Below are positions 29,161-38,143 of a stretch of 64,000 nt of DNA, one piece after another. Below the pieces are notes generated by a model, which was not told where the DNA came from, did no database searches, and saw nothing but the letters and a program-made list of their open reading frames with translations. Each line of letters opens with the position of its first letter. Within the stretch, counting starts at the first letter, position 1. The stretch lies in assembly GCF_014193425.1 (NCBI RefSeq), contig NZ_JACHZG010000001.1, positions 1,054,001-1,118,000 on the forward strand. The letters are read 5' to 3'. The translations under genes were made by a program, and so were the position numbers. This DNA comes from Microlunatus antarcticus. Its GTDB lineage: Bacteria; Actinomycetota; Actinomycetes; Propionibacteriales; Propionibacteriaceae.

Positions 29161-31677
29161 ATGACCGCCGTCGAGGCCGCCGCCGACCCGAGCTCCGACG
29201 AGGCTCCCGACCGCTACGACGCCGCCGCCGCGCAGCTGCGCTGGCAGGAGTACTGGGAGACCAACGGCACCTTCGTCCCGCGCGACGACGACTCGAGCGA
29301 GCGCGCGTACGTGCTCGACATGTTCCCGTACCCCTCCGGCGACCTGCACATGGGCCACGCCGAGGCGTTCGTCATGGGCGACATCGTCTCGCGCTACCTG
29401 CGGCTCAAGGGCCTCGACGTCCTGCACCCGATCGGCTGGGACTCCTTCGGCCTGCCCGCGGAGAACGCGGCGATCCAGCGCGGGACGCACCCGGCCGAGT
29501 GGACGTACGCCAACATCGACACCCAGGCCACCTCGTTCCGCCGCTACGGGCTGAGCCTGGACTGGTCGCGCCGGCTGCACACCTCCGACCCCGAGTACTA
29601 CCGCTGGACGCAGTGGCTCTTCCTGCGCTTCCGCGAGCGGGGCCTGGCCTACCGCAAGGCGAGCTTCGTCAACTGGTGCCCCAAGGACCAGACGGTGCTG
29701 GCCAACGAGCAGGTCGTGCAGGGCACCTGCGAGCGCTGCGGCACGACGGTGACCAAGCGCCAGCTGACCCAGTGGTACTTCCGCGTCACCGAGTACGCGC
29801 AGCGCCTGCTGGACGACATGGGCGAGCTGGAGGGCGGCTGGCCCGACCGCGTGCTGGCCATGCAGCGCAACTGGATCGGCCGGTCCGAGGGCGCCTACGT
29901 CGACTTCGCGGTCACCCTGGGCGACGGCTCGCACCGCGCGGAGCCCGTCCGGGTCTTCACGACCAGGCCCGACACGCTGTACGGGGCCACGTTCTTCGTG
30001 ATCGCCCCCGAGGCGCCGCTGGCCGCCGAGCTCGTCACCGACAAGCACCGCGCGGCCTTCGAGGCCTACCTCGAGCAGACCAAGCGGATCACCGAGATCG
30101 AGCGCCAGGCCACCGACCGGCCCAAGACCGGCGTGTTCCTGGGGGTGCACGCGACCAACCCGGTCGACGGCGCGCAGATCCCCGTCTACGCCGCCGACTA
30201 CGTGCTGGCCGAGTACGGCACGGGTGCCGTCATGGGCGTCCCGGCGCACGACCAGCGCGACCTCGACTTCGCCCGCGCCCACGGCCTGCGCGTGCAGATG
30301 GTCGTCGACACGGGTCAGCCCGACCCGGCCGAGACCGGCGTCGCGACGTCGGGCGACGGCGCGTACGTGTCCTCGGGCCCGCTGGACGGGCTGACGGACA
30401 AGACGGCCGGCATCGCGCGCATCGTCGAGCAGCTGCAGGACGACGGCGTGGGCGAGACGGCGGTGACGTTCCGCCTGCGCGACTGGCTGCTGAGCCGGCA
30501 GCGCTACTGGGGCGCGCCGATCCCGATCATTCACTGCCCAGGCTGTGGCGAGGTCGCGGTCCCCGACGACCAGCTGCCCGTCGAGCTGCCGCACCTCTCG
30601 GGTGCCGCGCTGGCCCCGAAGGGCACCTCGCCGCTGGCCAGCGCCACGGACTGGGTGAACGTCGCCTGCCCGCAGTGCGGCGAGCCGGCCAAGCGGGACA
30701 CCGACACGATGGACACGTTCGTCGACTCGTCGTGGTACTTCTTCCGCTACTGCAGCCCCGGCTACGAGGGCGGGCCGTTCGACCCCGACGACGTCCGCCG
30801 CTGGATGCCCGTCGCGCAGTACGTCGGCGGCGTGGAGCACGCGATCCTGCACCTGCTCTACATGCGCTTCTTCACCAAGGTGCTGTTCGACATGGGCCTG
30901 GTCGACTTCGTCGAGCCGATGCGGCGGCTGCTCAACCAGGGCCAGGTCATCAACCAGGGCCGGGCCATGAGCAAGTCGCTGGGCAACGGCGTCGACCTGG
31001 GCGCGCAGATCGACGCGTTCGGGGTGGACGCGGTCCGGCTGACCGTCGTCTTCGCCGGCCCGCCCGAGGAGGACATCGACTGGGCCGACGTGTCGCCGGC
31101 CGGGTCGCTGAAGTTCCTCCAGCGGGCGTACCGCTTCGCCACCGACGTCACGAGCGCGCCGGGGACCGACCCGGCGACCGGTGACCGGGCGCTGCGGCGC
31201 GAGACCCACCGGCTCCTGGCCGACGTGACGGCGGCGCTGGAGTCCCAGCGCTTCAACGTGGCGGTCGCGCGCGTGATGGAGATGGTCAACGCCGGCCGTC
31301 GCGCCGTCGACACGGGCGCCGGGCCGGCCGACCCCGCGGTCCGCGAGGCCGCCGAGGTGATCACGGTCGCGCTGAGCCTGGTGGCGCCGTACGTCGCCGA
31401 GGAGATGTGGGAGCGGCTCGGCCACGCGCCGTCGGTCGCCCACGCCCCCTGGCCCCAGGTCGACCCGTCGCTGCTGGTCGCCGAGACCGTGACCTGCGTG
31501 TTCCAGGTGCAGGGCAAGGTCCGCGGCCGCATCGAGGTGGCGCCCGACGTCACGGAGGACGAGCTGCGCGCGGCCGCGCTGGCCGACGAGGGGGTGCTGC
31601 GGGCGCTGGCCGGGCGTGAGGTCGCCAAGGTCATCGTCCGGGCGCCCAAGCTCGTCAGCATCGTCCCGGGGAAGTAG
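29161..31677 (+). CDS. leuS: Leucyl-tRNA synthetase
   Basis: An 838-residue class I synthetase charging tRNA-Leu. The HIGH motif is HMGH in [14 protein letters not shown]. The editing CP1 insert holds [18 protein letters not shown] and [15 protein letters not shown]. Zinc-type Cys pairs occur (CERCG, CPGCG, CPQCG), and the KMSKS loop is [11 protein letters not shown]. The anticodon-binding domain and the C-terminal [12 protein letters not shown] follow. ATG 29161 has GAGGAG about 6 bases upstream; an in-frame ATG at 29131 lacks one. Expression is probably controlled by the leader-peptide attenuator just upstream. Confidence 0.98.
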   Translation: MTAVEAAADPSSDEAPDRYDAAAAQLRWQEYWETNGTFVPRDDDSSERAYVLDMFPYPSGDLHMGHAEAFVMGDIVSRYLRLKGLDVLHPIGWDSFGLPAENAAIQRGTHPAEWTYANIDTQATSFRRYGLSLDWSRRLHTSDPEYYRWTQWLFLRFRERGLAYRKASFVNWCPKDQTVLANEQVVQGTCERCGTTVTKRQLTQWYFRVTEYAQRLLDDMGELEGGWPDRVLAMQRNWIGRSEGAYVDFAVTLGDGSHRAEPVRVFTTRPDTLYGATFFVIAPEAPLAAELVTDKHRAAFEAYLEQTKRITEIERQATDRPKTGVFLGVHATNPVDGAQIPVYAADYVLAEYGTGAVMGVPAHDQRDLDFARAHGLRVQMVVDTGQPDPAETGVATSGDGAYVSSGPLDGLTDKTAGIARIVEQLQDDGVGETAVTFRLRDWLLSRQRYWGAPIPIIHCPGCGEVAVPDDQLPVELPHLSGAALAPKGTSPLASATDWVNVACPQCGEPAKRDTDTMDTFVDSSWYFFRYCSPGYEGGPFDPDDVRRWMPVAQYVGGVEHAILHLLYMRFFTKVLFDMGLVDFVEPMRRLLNQGQVINQGRAMSKSLGNGVDLGAQIDAFGVDAVRLTVVFAGPPEEDIDWADVSPAGSLKFLQRAYRFATDVTSAPGTDPATGDRALRRETHRLLADVTAALESQRFNVAVARVMEMVNAGRRAVDTGAGPADPAVREAAEVITVALSLVAPYVAEEMWERLGHAPSVAHAPWPQVDPSLLVAETVTCVFQVQGKVRGRIEVAPDVTEDELRAAALADEGVLRALAGREVAKVIVRAPKLVSIVPGK

Positions 31678-31704
31678 CGCCGCTCGTCCCGCTCGCCCGT
31701 CCGC

Positions 31705-31740
31705 CTGCCCGCCGTCCTGGAACCTCAGGGCGGCGGGCAG
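31705..31740. terminator. Hairpin terminator after leuS
   Basis: A 15-bp stem with one G-U wobble (31705-31719 with 31726-31740) and a 6-base loop, 27 bases after the leuS stop. Confidence 0.7.
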
Positions 31741-31782
31741 CGCTCGCTCTGGACCTGCGCAGGAACAGGGCCGACCCTGAGG

Positions 31783-31892
31783 GATTGAATCATCAACTGA
31801 ATTTCTCCTCCAGCGTCGCCCGGACGAACTCTGACAACGTTGCCCTGGCGTGAGGACGACGCTGACGTCGCGTGATGGTTGAGCGATCAATC
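31783..31892. promoter_or_regulatory. Two TTGA-N4-TCAA palindromes before the metalloprotease gene
   Basis: Site one, GATTGA-ATCA-TCAACT (31783-31798), and site two, GGTTGA-GCGA-TCAATC (31877-31892), are near copies of the perfect palindrome at 6725-6740. They stand 94 bases apart in a relatively AT-rich 260-base gap upstream of the start at 31939, a placement typical of operators. Confidence 0.45.
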
Positions 31893-31938
31893 TTCTGGGG
31901 AGGGCCTGACCGGGCCCCCTGAACCCCAGGAGAACCCG

Positions 31939-32562
31939 ATGAGCGTCACCCCCGCGCACCTCGCCGTCACCCGACCGAGCCGCCTGCAGCCCACCCTCCG
32001 CCTGACCTTCACCCTGCTGGCGCTCGCCCTGGTGGCCGTGCTCCTCGGCCAGGGTGCGCCGGCCCAGGCCGCCACGAACCCGGCGCCCTCGTCCACCGCG
32101 AACGTCGGCCCCCAGCTCGGCTGGACCGAGGACACGGTCTACGTGCAGAGCGACGCCACGAGCCGCTGGCCGGTGAAGACCGCGACGGAGCGGCTGAGCC
32201 AGGGCTCCCCGCTGCGGCTCGTCCTCGTCAAGACCTGCCCGGTGCGCACCTCGGCGTCCCAGCCGGCGGTGCAGTGCATCAGCGTGACGTCGGGCGACCT
32301 CGGCGGCGGCACGCTCGCCGGCACCACGAGGTGGACCTTCGCCAAGAGCACCAACAAGCTGACCACGGCCACCACGACGCTGAACGACCGCTGGGCCAAG
32401 CACGCCTCGTCCGCCGACCGGCTGAACATCGCCGAGCACGAGCTCGGGCACGCCGTCGGGCTGCCCCACGTGAAGCGCAAGGCCAGCATCATGGACGCGT
32501 ACGCCCACGGGCGGACCAAGCCCGACGCCGGCGACCTCCGCGCCCTGAACGAGCGCTACTGA
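31939..32562 (+). CDS. Secreted metzincin-type zinc metalloprotease
   Basis: A 207-residue exported protein. The signal peptide has a hydrophobic core (LRLTFTLLALALVAVLLG) and a probable AQA-A cleavage near residue 42. The mature part is small and carries HELGHAVGLPH, the HExxHxxGxxH zinc site of metzincins, with His167 first and Glu168 as general base, followed by a Met-containing turn (KASIMDAY), matching the Met-turn. Two Cys may form a disulfide. No propeptide is obvious, unlike matrixins. A CAGGAG ribosome site precedes ATG 31939. Two palindromes upstream suggest dedicated control. Confidence 0.85.
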   Translation: MSVTPAHLAVTRPSRLQPTLRLTFTLLALALVAVLLGQGAPAQAATNPAPSSTANVGPQLGWTEDTVYVQSDATSRWPVKTATERLSQGSPLRLVLVKTCPVRTSASQPAVQCISVTSGDLGGGTLAGTTRWTFAKSTNKLTTATTTLNDRWAKHASSADRLNIAEHELGHAVGLPHVKRKASIMDAYAHGRTKPDAGDLRALNERY

Positions 32563-32720
32563 TGAGCGGCCCGACGACGTTCGCCGACCGCGCACCGCTC
32601 CAGCTGGGGACGCGGTCCCCGATGGACCGGCGGGCGACCCGCCACGCGGTGACCTGCGACTACCTGATCGGGCGCGGCTTCCGCGCGTGCAGCTGCTCCG
32701 GGGCCCGGAAGGCCCGCTGA
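32562..32720 (+). CDS. Small Cys-containing hypothetical protein
   Basis: A 52-residue ORF whose ATG overlaps the metalloprotease stop (ATGA), as real coupled genes do in this window. The C-terminal half reads RHAVTCDYLIGRGFRACSCSGARKAR, with three Cys and many Arg. No signal peptide or known domain is seen. It might be a zinc-binding or redox peptide, or a chance ORF; the overlap and Cys pattern are the only support. Confidence 0.4.
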   Translation: MSGPTTFADRAPLQLGTRSPMDRRATRHAVTCDYLIGRGFRACSCSGARKAR

Positions 32721-32754
32721 CCACCGCGGCTCGGACGCGGCTCGGACGCGGGGC

Positions 32755-33780
32755 TCAGCGCGTGCCCGCGAGGGTCGACAGCAGGCCGAGGTGGTCGCTG
32801 CCGGGCATCCGGACCGTGCGGAGCGACGTCGCGGTGAGCTGGTCGTCCACCAGGACGTGGTCGATCGGCAGCAGTGGGGGGAACGCCCGGTTCGACGGGT
32901 AGGTCGGGACCCAGCCGGCGCCGACGAGGTCGGCCGCGCTGCGCATGCCGTCCGCCCGCAGCCGCTGCAGGGGTGCGTGGTCGTCGATGGCGTTCAGGTC
33001 CCCGGCCACGACGAGCGGCTGGGACCGGTTGGCCAGCACCGTCTGCTCGAGGACGGCGTGGTCGCGGGCGAAGGCCCCGCCGCCGCAGTACGGGTTGCAC
33101 GGGTGGGTGCCCACCAGCCGCACGGGGGTCCGGTCGGGCACCTCCAGCGTCATCACCCACTGGGTCGACAGCGAACCCGCCAGCACCTGCGCGTCCTCCA
33201 GGGGGAAGCGGGAGAAGACGGTGGTGTCGCTCGGCGAGCCCGAGAGGTCGCCGACCGCGTACGGGAAGCGCTCGCCCCACGCGGGGGTCTGGAGGCGGCG
33301 CAGGAACGCCCGCGTCGTCTCGCTGAGGACGACCACGTCCGCCTCCGCGGCGACCTCGGCGAGCCGGTCGGTGTCGGCCTGGCCGAGGTAGACGTTCTGC
33401 GCGTAGACGGTGAAGGTGGGTCCGACGACCGGGCGGTGGTCCGGCACGAAGAACGGCGCCAGCCAGCTGACGTGCAGCGCGGTCAGCGCGGCCACGACCA
33501 CCGTCACCGCCCCGAGCGCCGCCCGGCGTCGCGCGCGGGCGAGCCCGACGAGCAGCAGCACGAGGGCGAGGACGTAGGTGAGGAGCCCGTACGGCACGAA
33601 CGAGGCGAGCATCGCCCCGATGTCGTCGGTGGGGGCGAGGACCCGGAGCAGCGTCGCCGCGACGGACGGCACCAGCAGGACGGCGGCGACCACGACGGCC
33701 ACGGGCGGGCGGCGTCGGTGGTCGGGGGTGCTGTCCCAGGCCGGACGGGCGGACGTCGTCGGAGGGGCCGGGACGTTCAC
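32755..33780 (-). CDS. Membrane-anchored endonuclease/exonuclease/phosphatase family protein
   Basis: A 341-residue protein. Three N-terminal hydrophobic helices (about 25-115) are followed by an EEP domain: TVYAQNVYLGQAD, VVVLSETTRAFL with the metal-binding Glu, VGTHPCNPYCGGG, VVAGDLNAIDDHAPLQRL with the Asp-x-Asn pair, and GSDHLGLLSTL with the catalytic His. The domain should face outside the cell and hydrolyse phosphodiester or phosphomonoester bonds; the substrate is unknown. GTG 33780 overlaps the stop of the upstream GNAT gene (GTGA), so the two are coupled. Confidence 0.85.
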   Translation of the reverse strand: MNVPAPPTTSARPAWDSTPDHRRRPPVAVVVAAVLLVPSVAATLLRVLAPTDDIGAMLASFVPYGLLTYVLALVLLLVGLARARRRAALGAVTVVVAALTALHVSWLAPFFVPDHRPVVGPTFTVYAQNVYLGQADTDRLAEVAAEADVVVLSETTRAFLRRLQTPAWGERFPYAVGDLSGSPSDTTVFSRFPLEDAQVLAGSLSTQWVMTLEVPDRTPVRLVGTHPCNPYCGGGAFARDHAVLEQTVLANRSQPLVVAGDLNAIDDHAPLQRLRADGMRSAADLVGAGWVPTYPSNRAFPPLLPIDHVLVDDQLTATSLRTVRMPGSDHLGLLSTLAGTR

Positions 33781-34742
33781 GCGGCCCGGCGGGGCCTGCT
33801 GCGGACCTGCTTGACCATGCGGAGCTCCTCGGGGTGCGGCGGGTAGCGGCTCGGTCGCCGCTGCCCGGTGTCGGTCCAGCCGTGACGGCGGTAGAAGGCC
33901 CGCGTGCCCGCGTCGCCCTCCAGGACCCACAGGCCGCCCTCGGGCTCGCCGCCGTCATGGATCTGACGAACGGCGAACTCCAGGAGTGCCGAGCCGTAGC
34001 CGAGCCGGGTGCGGTGGGGCACGACCGCGAGGTGCAGCACCTCCGCGCCGGCGAAGGCGACGAGCCCGAGTGCCTCGTCGTCGTCGGCGTGCACGAGCAC
34101 GAAGACCCGGGCGGCCGGGTCGTGCAGGAGCTGGCGCCACAGCGTCGTGACCTCCCGGACCGGGTAGGGGAACTCCTCGGGCAGGAAGAGGTGCTCCAGG
34201 CGCTCCTCGCTCGCGGCCCGCTCGATGCGGGTCAGCAGGCGTGCCTCGTCCGGCCGCGCACGCCGGATGCGCAGCCCCGTCTCGCGGTCCTCGAGCGGGG
34301 GGTCCCGCAGCTCGAGGGCGTCGATGAGGTCGTGGGCGACGGCGTCGGCCCGGGTGAAGCGTCCCTGGGCGATCGCGGCGTTGGACTTCTGGACGCACCA
34401 GGCCTCGGCGACCTCGTCGTCGGTGCCGATGACCAGCCCGTTCTCGCCGGGGGCCACGAGCGTGATCTCGCTCCACGGGAACGACCGCGAGGAGAACGGG
34501 TTGCGCACGTGCACCCCGTCGTCGTCGGCGACGAGGCGCGGGTGGAGGCCGAAGCGCCACGCGTAGAGCAGCGCGAGGACCGCCAGCAGCGCGAGCGCGC
34601 CCGGGATCCAGGGCGTGCCCTGACGGCGGTAGACGAGGTAGGCCAGCCCGGCGACGGCGCCGGCGGCCAGGACGGTGAAGACCACGACCGCCGCGAGCGT
34701 CCCGGGCGCCGCGCGCCAGACGCGCCTCGACCCATCCGTCAC
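33777..34742 (-). CDS. Membrane PH-like domain fused to GNAT acetyltransferase
   Basis: A 321-residue fusion. Two helices (about residues 12-65) lead to a bacterial PH-like domain (LHPRLVADDDGVHVRNPFSSRSFPWSEITLV), as in actinobacterial membrane PH proteins. From about 165 a GNAT domain follows: IRRARPDEARLL, the acetyl-CoA loop region in VVPHRTRLGYGSALLEFAV and GDAGTRAFYRRHGWTDTG. The combination suggests a membrane-tethered N-acetyltransferase with unknown acceptor. GTG 34742 has GGAG about 10 bases upstream. It is coupled to the EEP gene. Confidence 0.8.
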   Translation of the reverse strand: MTDGSRRVWRAAPGTLAAVVVFTVLAAGAVAGLAYLVYRRQGTPWIPGALALLAVLALLYAWRFGLHPRLVADDDGVHVRNPFSSRSFPWSEITLVAPGENGLVIGTDDEVAEAWCVQKSNAAIAQGRFTRADAVAHDLIDALELRDPPLEDRETGLRIRRARPDEARLLTRIERAASEERLEHLFLPEEFPYPVREVTTLWRQLLHDPAARVFVLVHADDDEALGLVAFAGAEVLHLAVVPHRTRLGYGSALLEFAVRQIHDGGEPEGGLWVLEGDAGTRAFYRRHGWTDTGQRRPSRYPPHPEELRMVKQVRSRPRRAA

Positions 34743-34902
34743 CGGTCCGACTCTCCCTTGCCACCTGATGTTCGACGGGACTCTACGTCGTGGACGGGCG
34801 CCGGGGTGCCGCTCGTCCACACCTCGTGCCCGGGACGGGAAGCGCCGTCCACAGGCCACGGCCGGACCGGCACGTCCTCCCCGGTCTCCGTACAACTCCG
34901 GT

Positions 34903-35814
34903 GTGGCCCGACGACACGCACCGCCCGACCCCGAGCTCGCCGCCCTGGCGCGCGAACGCCTCGCGCGGGTCCTGGGCGACGGCGCGGCCGGCCTGGGCGT
35001 CCGGCCGCGGCGGGCCGCGCGGCCGGTGGAGGAGCCCGACCTGCTCGACCTGACCGACGTCGACCGCGGCGGGTCGGGCCCGGCAGCCGCGGACGAGGTC
35101 GGGGTGGAGGTCGGGGTCGAGGACCTGGAGCCCCCGCGCCGGTTCACGCGCTGGCACCTGGGAGTCGTGGTCGCGGTGCTGCTCGTCGGCCTGGTCTGGG
35201 GCGGCTGGTCGTGGGTGCGCACCCGGCCGGAGGCGGTGGCCGCCCCGACGGCGGTCCAGACCGCGAACGTTCCCGAGGCGTCGGCTGCGCCCGCGGGGAC
35301 GACGCCGGGCGCGGCCACGCCGAGCGCCGAGCCCTCGCCCGCCGGGCCGGTCGTGCACGTCCTCGGCGCCGTACGCCGACCGGGCCTGGTGCGGCTGCCG
35401 GCCGGGGCGCGCGTGGCGGACGCGATCAAGGCGGCCGGTGGGCTGCGCGACGACGCCGACCCGGACGAGCTCAACCTGGCGCAGCCGCTGACCGACGGCG
35501 TGCAGGTCGTCGTCGGCACCCGCAAGCACCCCGCAGGCGAGGTCCGGTCGTCGTCGAGCGGCGGCGGCTCGAGCTCGGGCAGTTCGAGTGGCTCCGACGG
35601 GTCGGCGTCCGGGGCCGGGGGTGCGGTGGTCGACCTCAACGCGGCGACCGTCGACCAGCTGGACAGCCTGCCCGGGGTCGGGCCGGTCACGGCGCAGAAG
35701 ATCCTCGACTGGCGCCAGCAGCACGGCCGCTTCAGCCGGGCCGACGAGCTGCAGGAGGTCGACGGCATCGGGCCCAAGACGTACGCCCGCCTCGCCCCGC
35801 ACGTCCGCGTGTGA
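34903..35814 (+). CDS. comEA: Competence protein ComEA
   Basis: A 303-residue DNA receptor for transformation. A cytoplasmic N-terminal part (about 90 residues) precedes one membrane helix (HLGVVVAVLLVGLVWGGW), then a Pro/Ala linker, an SLBB domain (VVHVLGAVRRPGLVRLPAGARVADAI) and a Ser/Gly-rich spacer. The C-terminal helix-hairpin-helix DNA-binding domain reads LNAATVDQLDSLPGVGPVTAQKILDWR and ELQEVDGIGPKTYARL. GTG 34903 is preceded by TACAAC 6 bases upstream, a leaderless-type promoter. It overlaps comEC by four bases (GTGA). Confidence 0.93.
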   Translation: MARRHAPPDPELAALARERLARVLGDGAAGLGVRPRRAARPVEEPDLLDLTDVDRGGSGPAAADEVGVEVGVEDLEPPRRFTRWHLGVVVAVLLVGLVWGGWSWVRTRPEAVAAPTAVQTANVPEASAAPAGTTPGAATPSAEPSPAGPVVHVLGAVRRPGLVRLPAGARVADAIKAAGGLRDDADPDELNLAQPLTDGVQVVVGTRKHPAGEVRSSSSGGGSSSGSSSGSDGSASGAGGAVVDLNAATVDQLDSLPGVGPVTAQKILDWRQQHGRFSRADELQEVDGIGPKTYARLAPHVRV

Positions 35815-38138
35815 CGGGGGCGCGGGTCCGGGCGCCGCGCGACCTGCGGATGGTTCCGGTGACGCTCGCGGCGTGGGCGGGCGCGTGGCTCGGGACGGCA
35901 GGCTCCGGGCCGGTGTGGGGTGCGGTCGTGCTCGTCGCGGTCGGGGTGGCGATGTTCGCGTGGCGGCGACGTTCCGCGGTGCTCACGGCGGTCGCCTGCG
36001 TGCTCCTGGCCGTCGGGGCCTCGGGGGCCGTCCGGGCGGAGGCGCTGGCGACCGGTCCGGTCGCGACCCTTGCCCGGGAGCGGGCCGTGGCCGACCTCGT
36101 GGTCGAGGTCCGCGGCGACGCCCGGGTCCATCCGGCGGAGGGCGTACGTCCTCCTTACGCGAGCCTCGACGCGGTCGCTGTGCAGGTCGAGGGACGCGGC
36201 CAGGCCTGGCGCACCCGCACCCCGGTGCTCCTCGTCGTGACCGGGGGAGCCGTCCCCGCCTGGAGCCACTGGCCCGTCGGCTCACGGCTCCGCGTCGGCG
36301 GTCGGCTGGAGAGCGCGGAGGCGGGTGACGCGTTCGCTGCCGTGGTGCGGGTGCGGTCGGGGGGCGTCCTGGTCCGCCCGCCACCGGCGTCGCTGCGGCT
36401 CGTGGAACGGGTCCGGGCAGGCCTGCGCGCCTCCGTCGCGCACCGGCGGCCCGAGCCGCGGGCCCTCGTGCCGGCGCTGGTGCTGGGCGACACCTCGGCC
36501 CTGACCCCGGCGGTGGTCGACGACTTCCGGACGACGGGCCTCTCCCACCTCACCGCGGTGTCCGGCGCGAACCTGACGCTGCTGCTCGCCTTCTGCCTCG
36601 TCCTTGCCCGCTGGATCGGCGTACGGGGGTGGGCGCTCCGCGTCGTCGGTCTCGGCACGGTCGTCGTGTTCGTCGCGCTGTGCCGGACCGAGCCGAGCGT
36701 GCTCCGAGCCGCCGCGATGGGGCTGGTCGCCCTGGCCGCGCTCGGGTCCGGGGGTCGGCAGGCGGGGATGCGGCACCTCGCGGTGGCCGCCACCGCGCTG
36801 CTGCTGCTGGACCCGTACCTTGCGCGGTCCGTCGGGTTCGTGCTGTCCGTGCTGGCCAGCGGAGGGATCGTGTGGTGGGCGCGCTCGTGGACCCGGCTGC
36901 TGCGCCGTTGGCTGCCCCGGGTCGTGGCCGAGTCCGTCGCCGTTCCGCTTGCCGCCCACCTGGCCACGCTGCCGGTCGTGGCGGCGATCTCCGGACGGGT
37001 CAGCGTCTCCGGGCTGCTGACCAACGCCGTTGCTGGGCCATTCGTGGGGCCGGCCACGGTCCTCGGCTTCGCCGCGGCGGCGGCCTCGCTGCTCAGCGCC
37101 CACCTGGCGGCCGTCCTCGGCTTCGGTGCGGCGTGGTCGGCGCAGCCGATCCTCTGGGTCGCGCACGCGGGCGCGGCGCTGCCTGGCTCCTCGCGGGACT
37201 GGCCGGCCACGCCGTTCGCCGTGGCGTGGCTGGGGGCGGCGTCCCTGGCGACCGCGTTCCTCGTGCCGGCCGTCCTGACCCGTCGCTGGCTGTGCCTCGT
37301 CGTCGCCCTCGTGATGGTCCTCGCGCTGGTCGGCTCGCCCCGCCGACCGGGCTGGCCACCGTCCGACTGGGTGCTGGTCGCCTGCGACGTCGGCCAGGGC
37401 GACGGGCTGGTGCTCCGGGCGGGCCGTCACGACGCGGTCGTGGTGGACACCGGCCCGGACCCGGCCCCGATGCGCCGCTGCCTGGCCGAGCTCGGCGTAC
37501 GCCGGGTGGTTCTGCTGGTGCTCACCCACTTCCACGACGACCACGTGGGCGGGCTGGACGGCGTCATCGGCGTACGTCCGGTCGGTCAGGTCTGGGTGTG
37601 CCCGCTGGCGTCACCCGCCGGCGGCGTGGCCGAGGTCCGGGCCGCGGCCGCTGCGCACGGCGTCCCCGTGCTCACGCCGGCCGTGGGTGCCTCGGGCACG
37701 GTCGGCGGGATCGCCTGGCAGGTCCTCGGCCCACGGACGGGACCGGCCGCCGAGGTGGCGGCCGAGGACGAGTCTGGCCGTCAGAACGACGCCAGCCTGG
37801 TCGTGATGATGACCGTCGACGGTATGCGGGTGCTGCTGAGCGGCGACGTGGAGCCGCCGGGGCAGGAGGCGATCGTCGCGGCCGGCGCCGACCTGCGGGC
37901 CGACGTCCTGAAGGTGCCGCACCACGGGTCGGCGCGGCAGGACCAGACGTTCCTGGCCGCGACGCACGCGCGGCTGGCGATCGCGAGCGCCGGGGTCGAC
38001 AACGACTACGGCCACCCGGCGCCGAGCACGGTCGCCCGGCTCCGCGCCCTAGGCATGCAGGTCCTCGCGACGAACGAGCACGGCGGTGTGGCCGTCGAGG
38101 AGCGCGGCGGCCGGCTGACCGTCGCGACCGAGCGCTGA
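35811..38138 (+). CDS. comEC: ComEC/Rec2 DNA uptake channel
   Basis: A 775-residue membrane protein forming the DNA import channel. An N-terminal DUF4131-like region with helices leads to the Competence domain (ALVPALVLGDTSAL, TTGLSHLTAVSGANLTLLLAF) with about ten helices. The C-terminal beta-lactamase-like domain has CDVGQGDGLVLR, the metal motif THFHDDHVGGLDG and VLKVPHHGSARQD. It acts with ComEA to bring single-stranded DNA inside. GTG 35811 overlaps the comEA stop. Confidence 0.94.
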   Translation: MTGARVRAPRDLRMVPVTLAAWAGAWLGTAGSGPVWGAVVLVAVGVAMFAWRRRSAVLTAVACVLLAVGASGAVRAEALATGPVATLARERAVADLVVEVRGDARVHPAEGVRPPYASLDAVAVQVEGRGQAWRTRTPVLLVVTGGAVPAWSHWPVGSRLRVGGRLESAEAGDAFAAVVRVRSGGVLVRPPPASLRLVERVRAGLRASVAHRRPEPRALVPALVLGDTSALTPAVVDDFRTTGLSHLTAVSGANLTLLLAFCLVLARWIGVRGWALRVVGLGTVVVFVALCRTEPSVLRAAAMGLVALAALGSGGRQAGMRHLAVAATALLLLDPYLARSVGFVLSVLASGGIVWWARSWTRLLRRWLPRVVAESVAVPLAAHLATLPVVAAISGRVSVSGLLTNAVAGPFVGPATVLGFAAAAASLLSAHLAAVLGFGAAWSAQPILWVAHAGAALPGSSRDWPATPFAVAWLGAASLATAFLVPAVLTRRWLCLVVALVMVLALVGSPRRPGWPPSDWVLVACDVGQGDGLVLRAGRHDAVVVDTGPDPAPMRRCLAELGVRRVVLLVLTHFHDDHVGGLDGVIGVRPVGQVWVCPLASPAGGVAEVRAAAAAHGVPVLTPAVGASGTVGGIAWQVLGPRTGPAAEVAAEDESGRQNDASLVVMMTVDGMRVLLSGDVEPPGQEAIVAAGADLRADVLKVPHHGSARQDQTFLAATHARLAIASAGVDNDYGHPAPSTVARLRALGMQVLATNEHGGVAVEERGGRLTVATER

Positions 38139-38143
38139 GGAGG

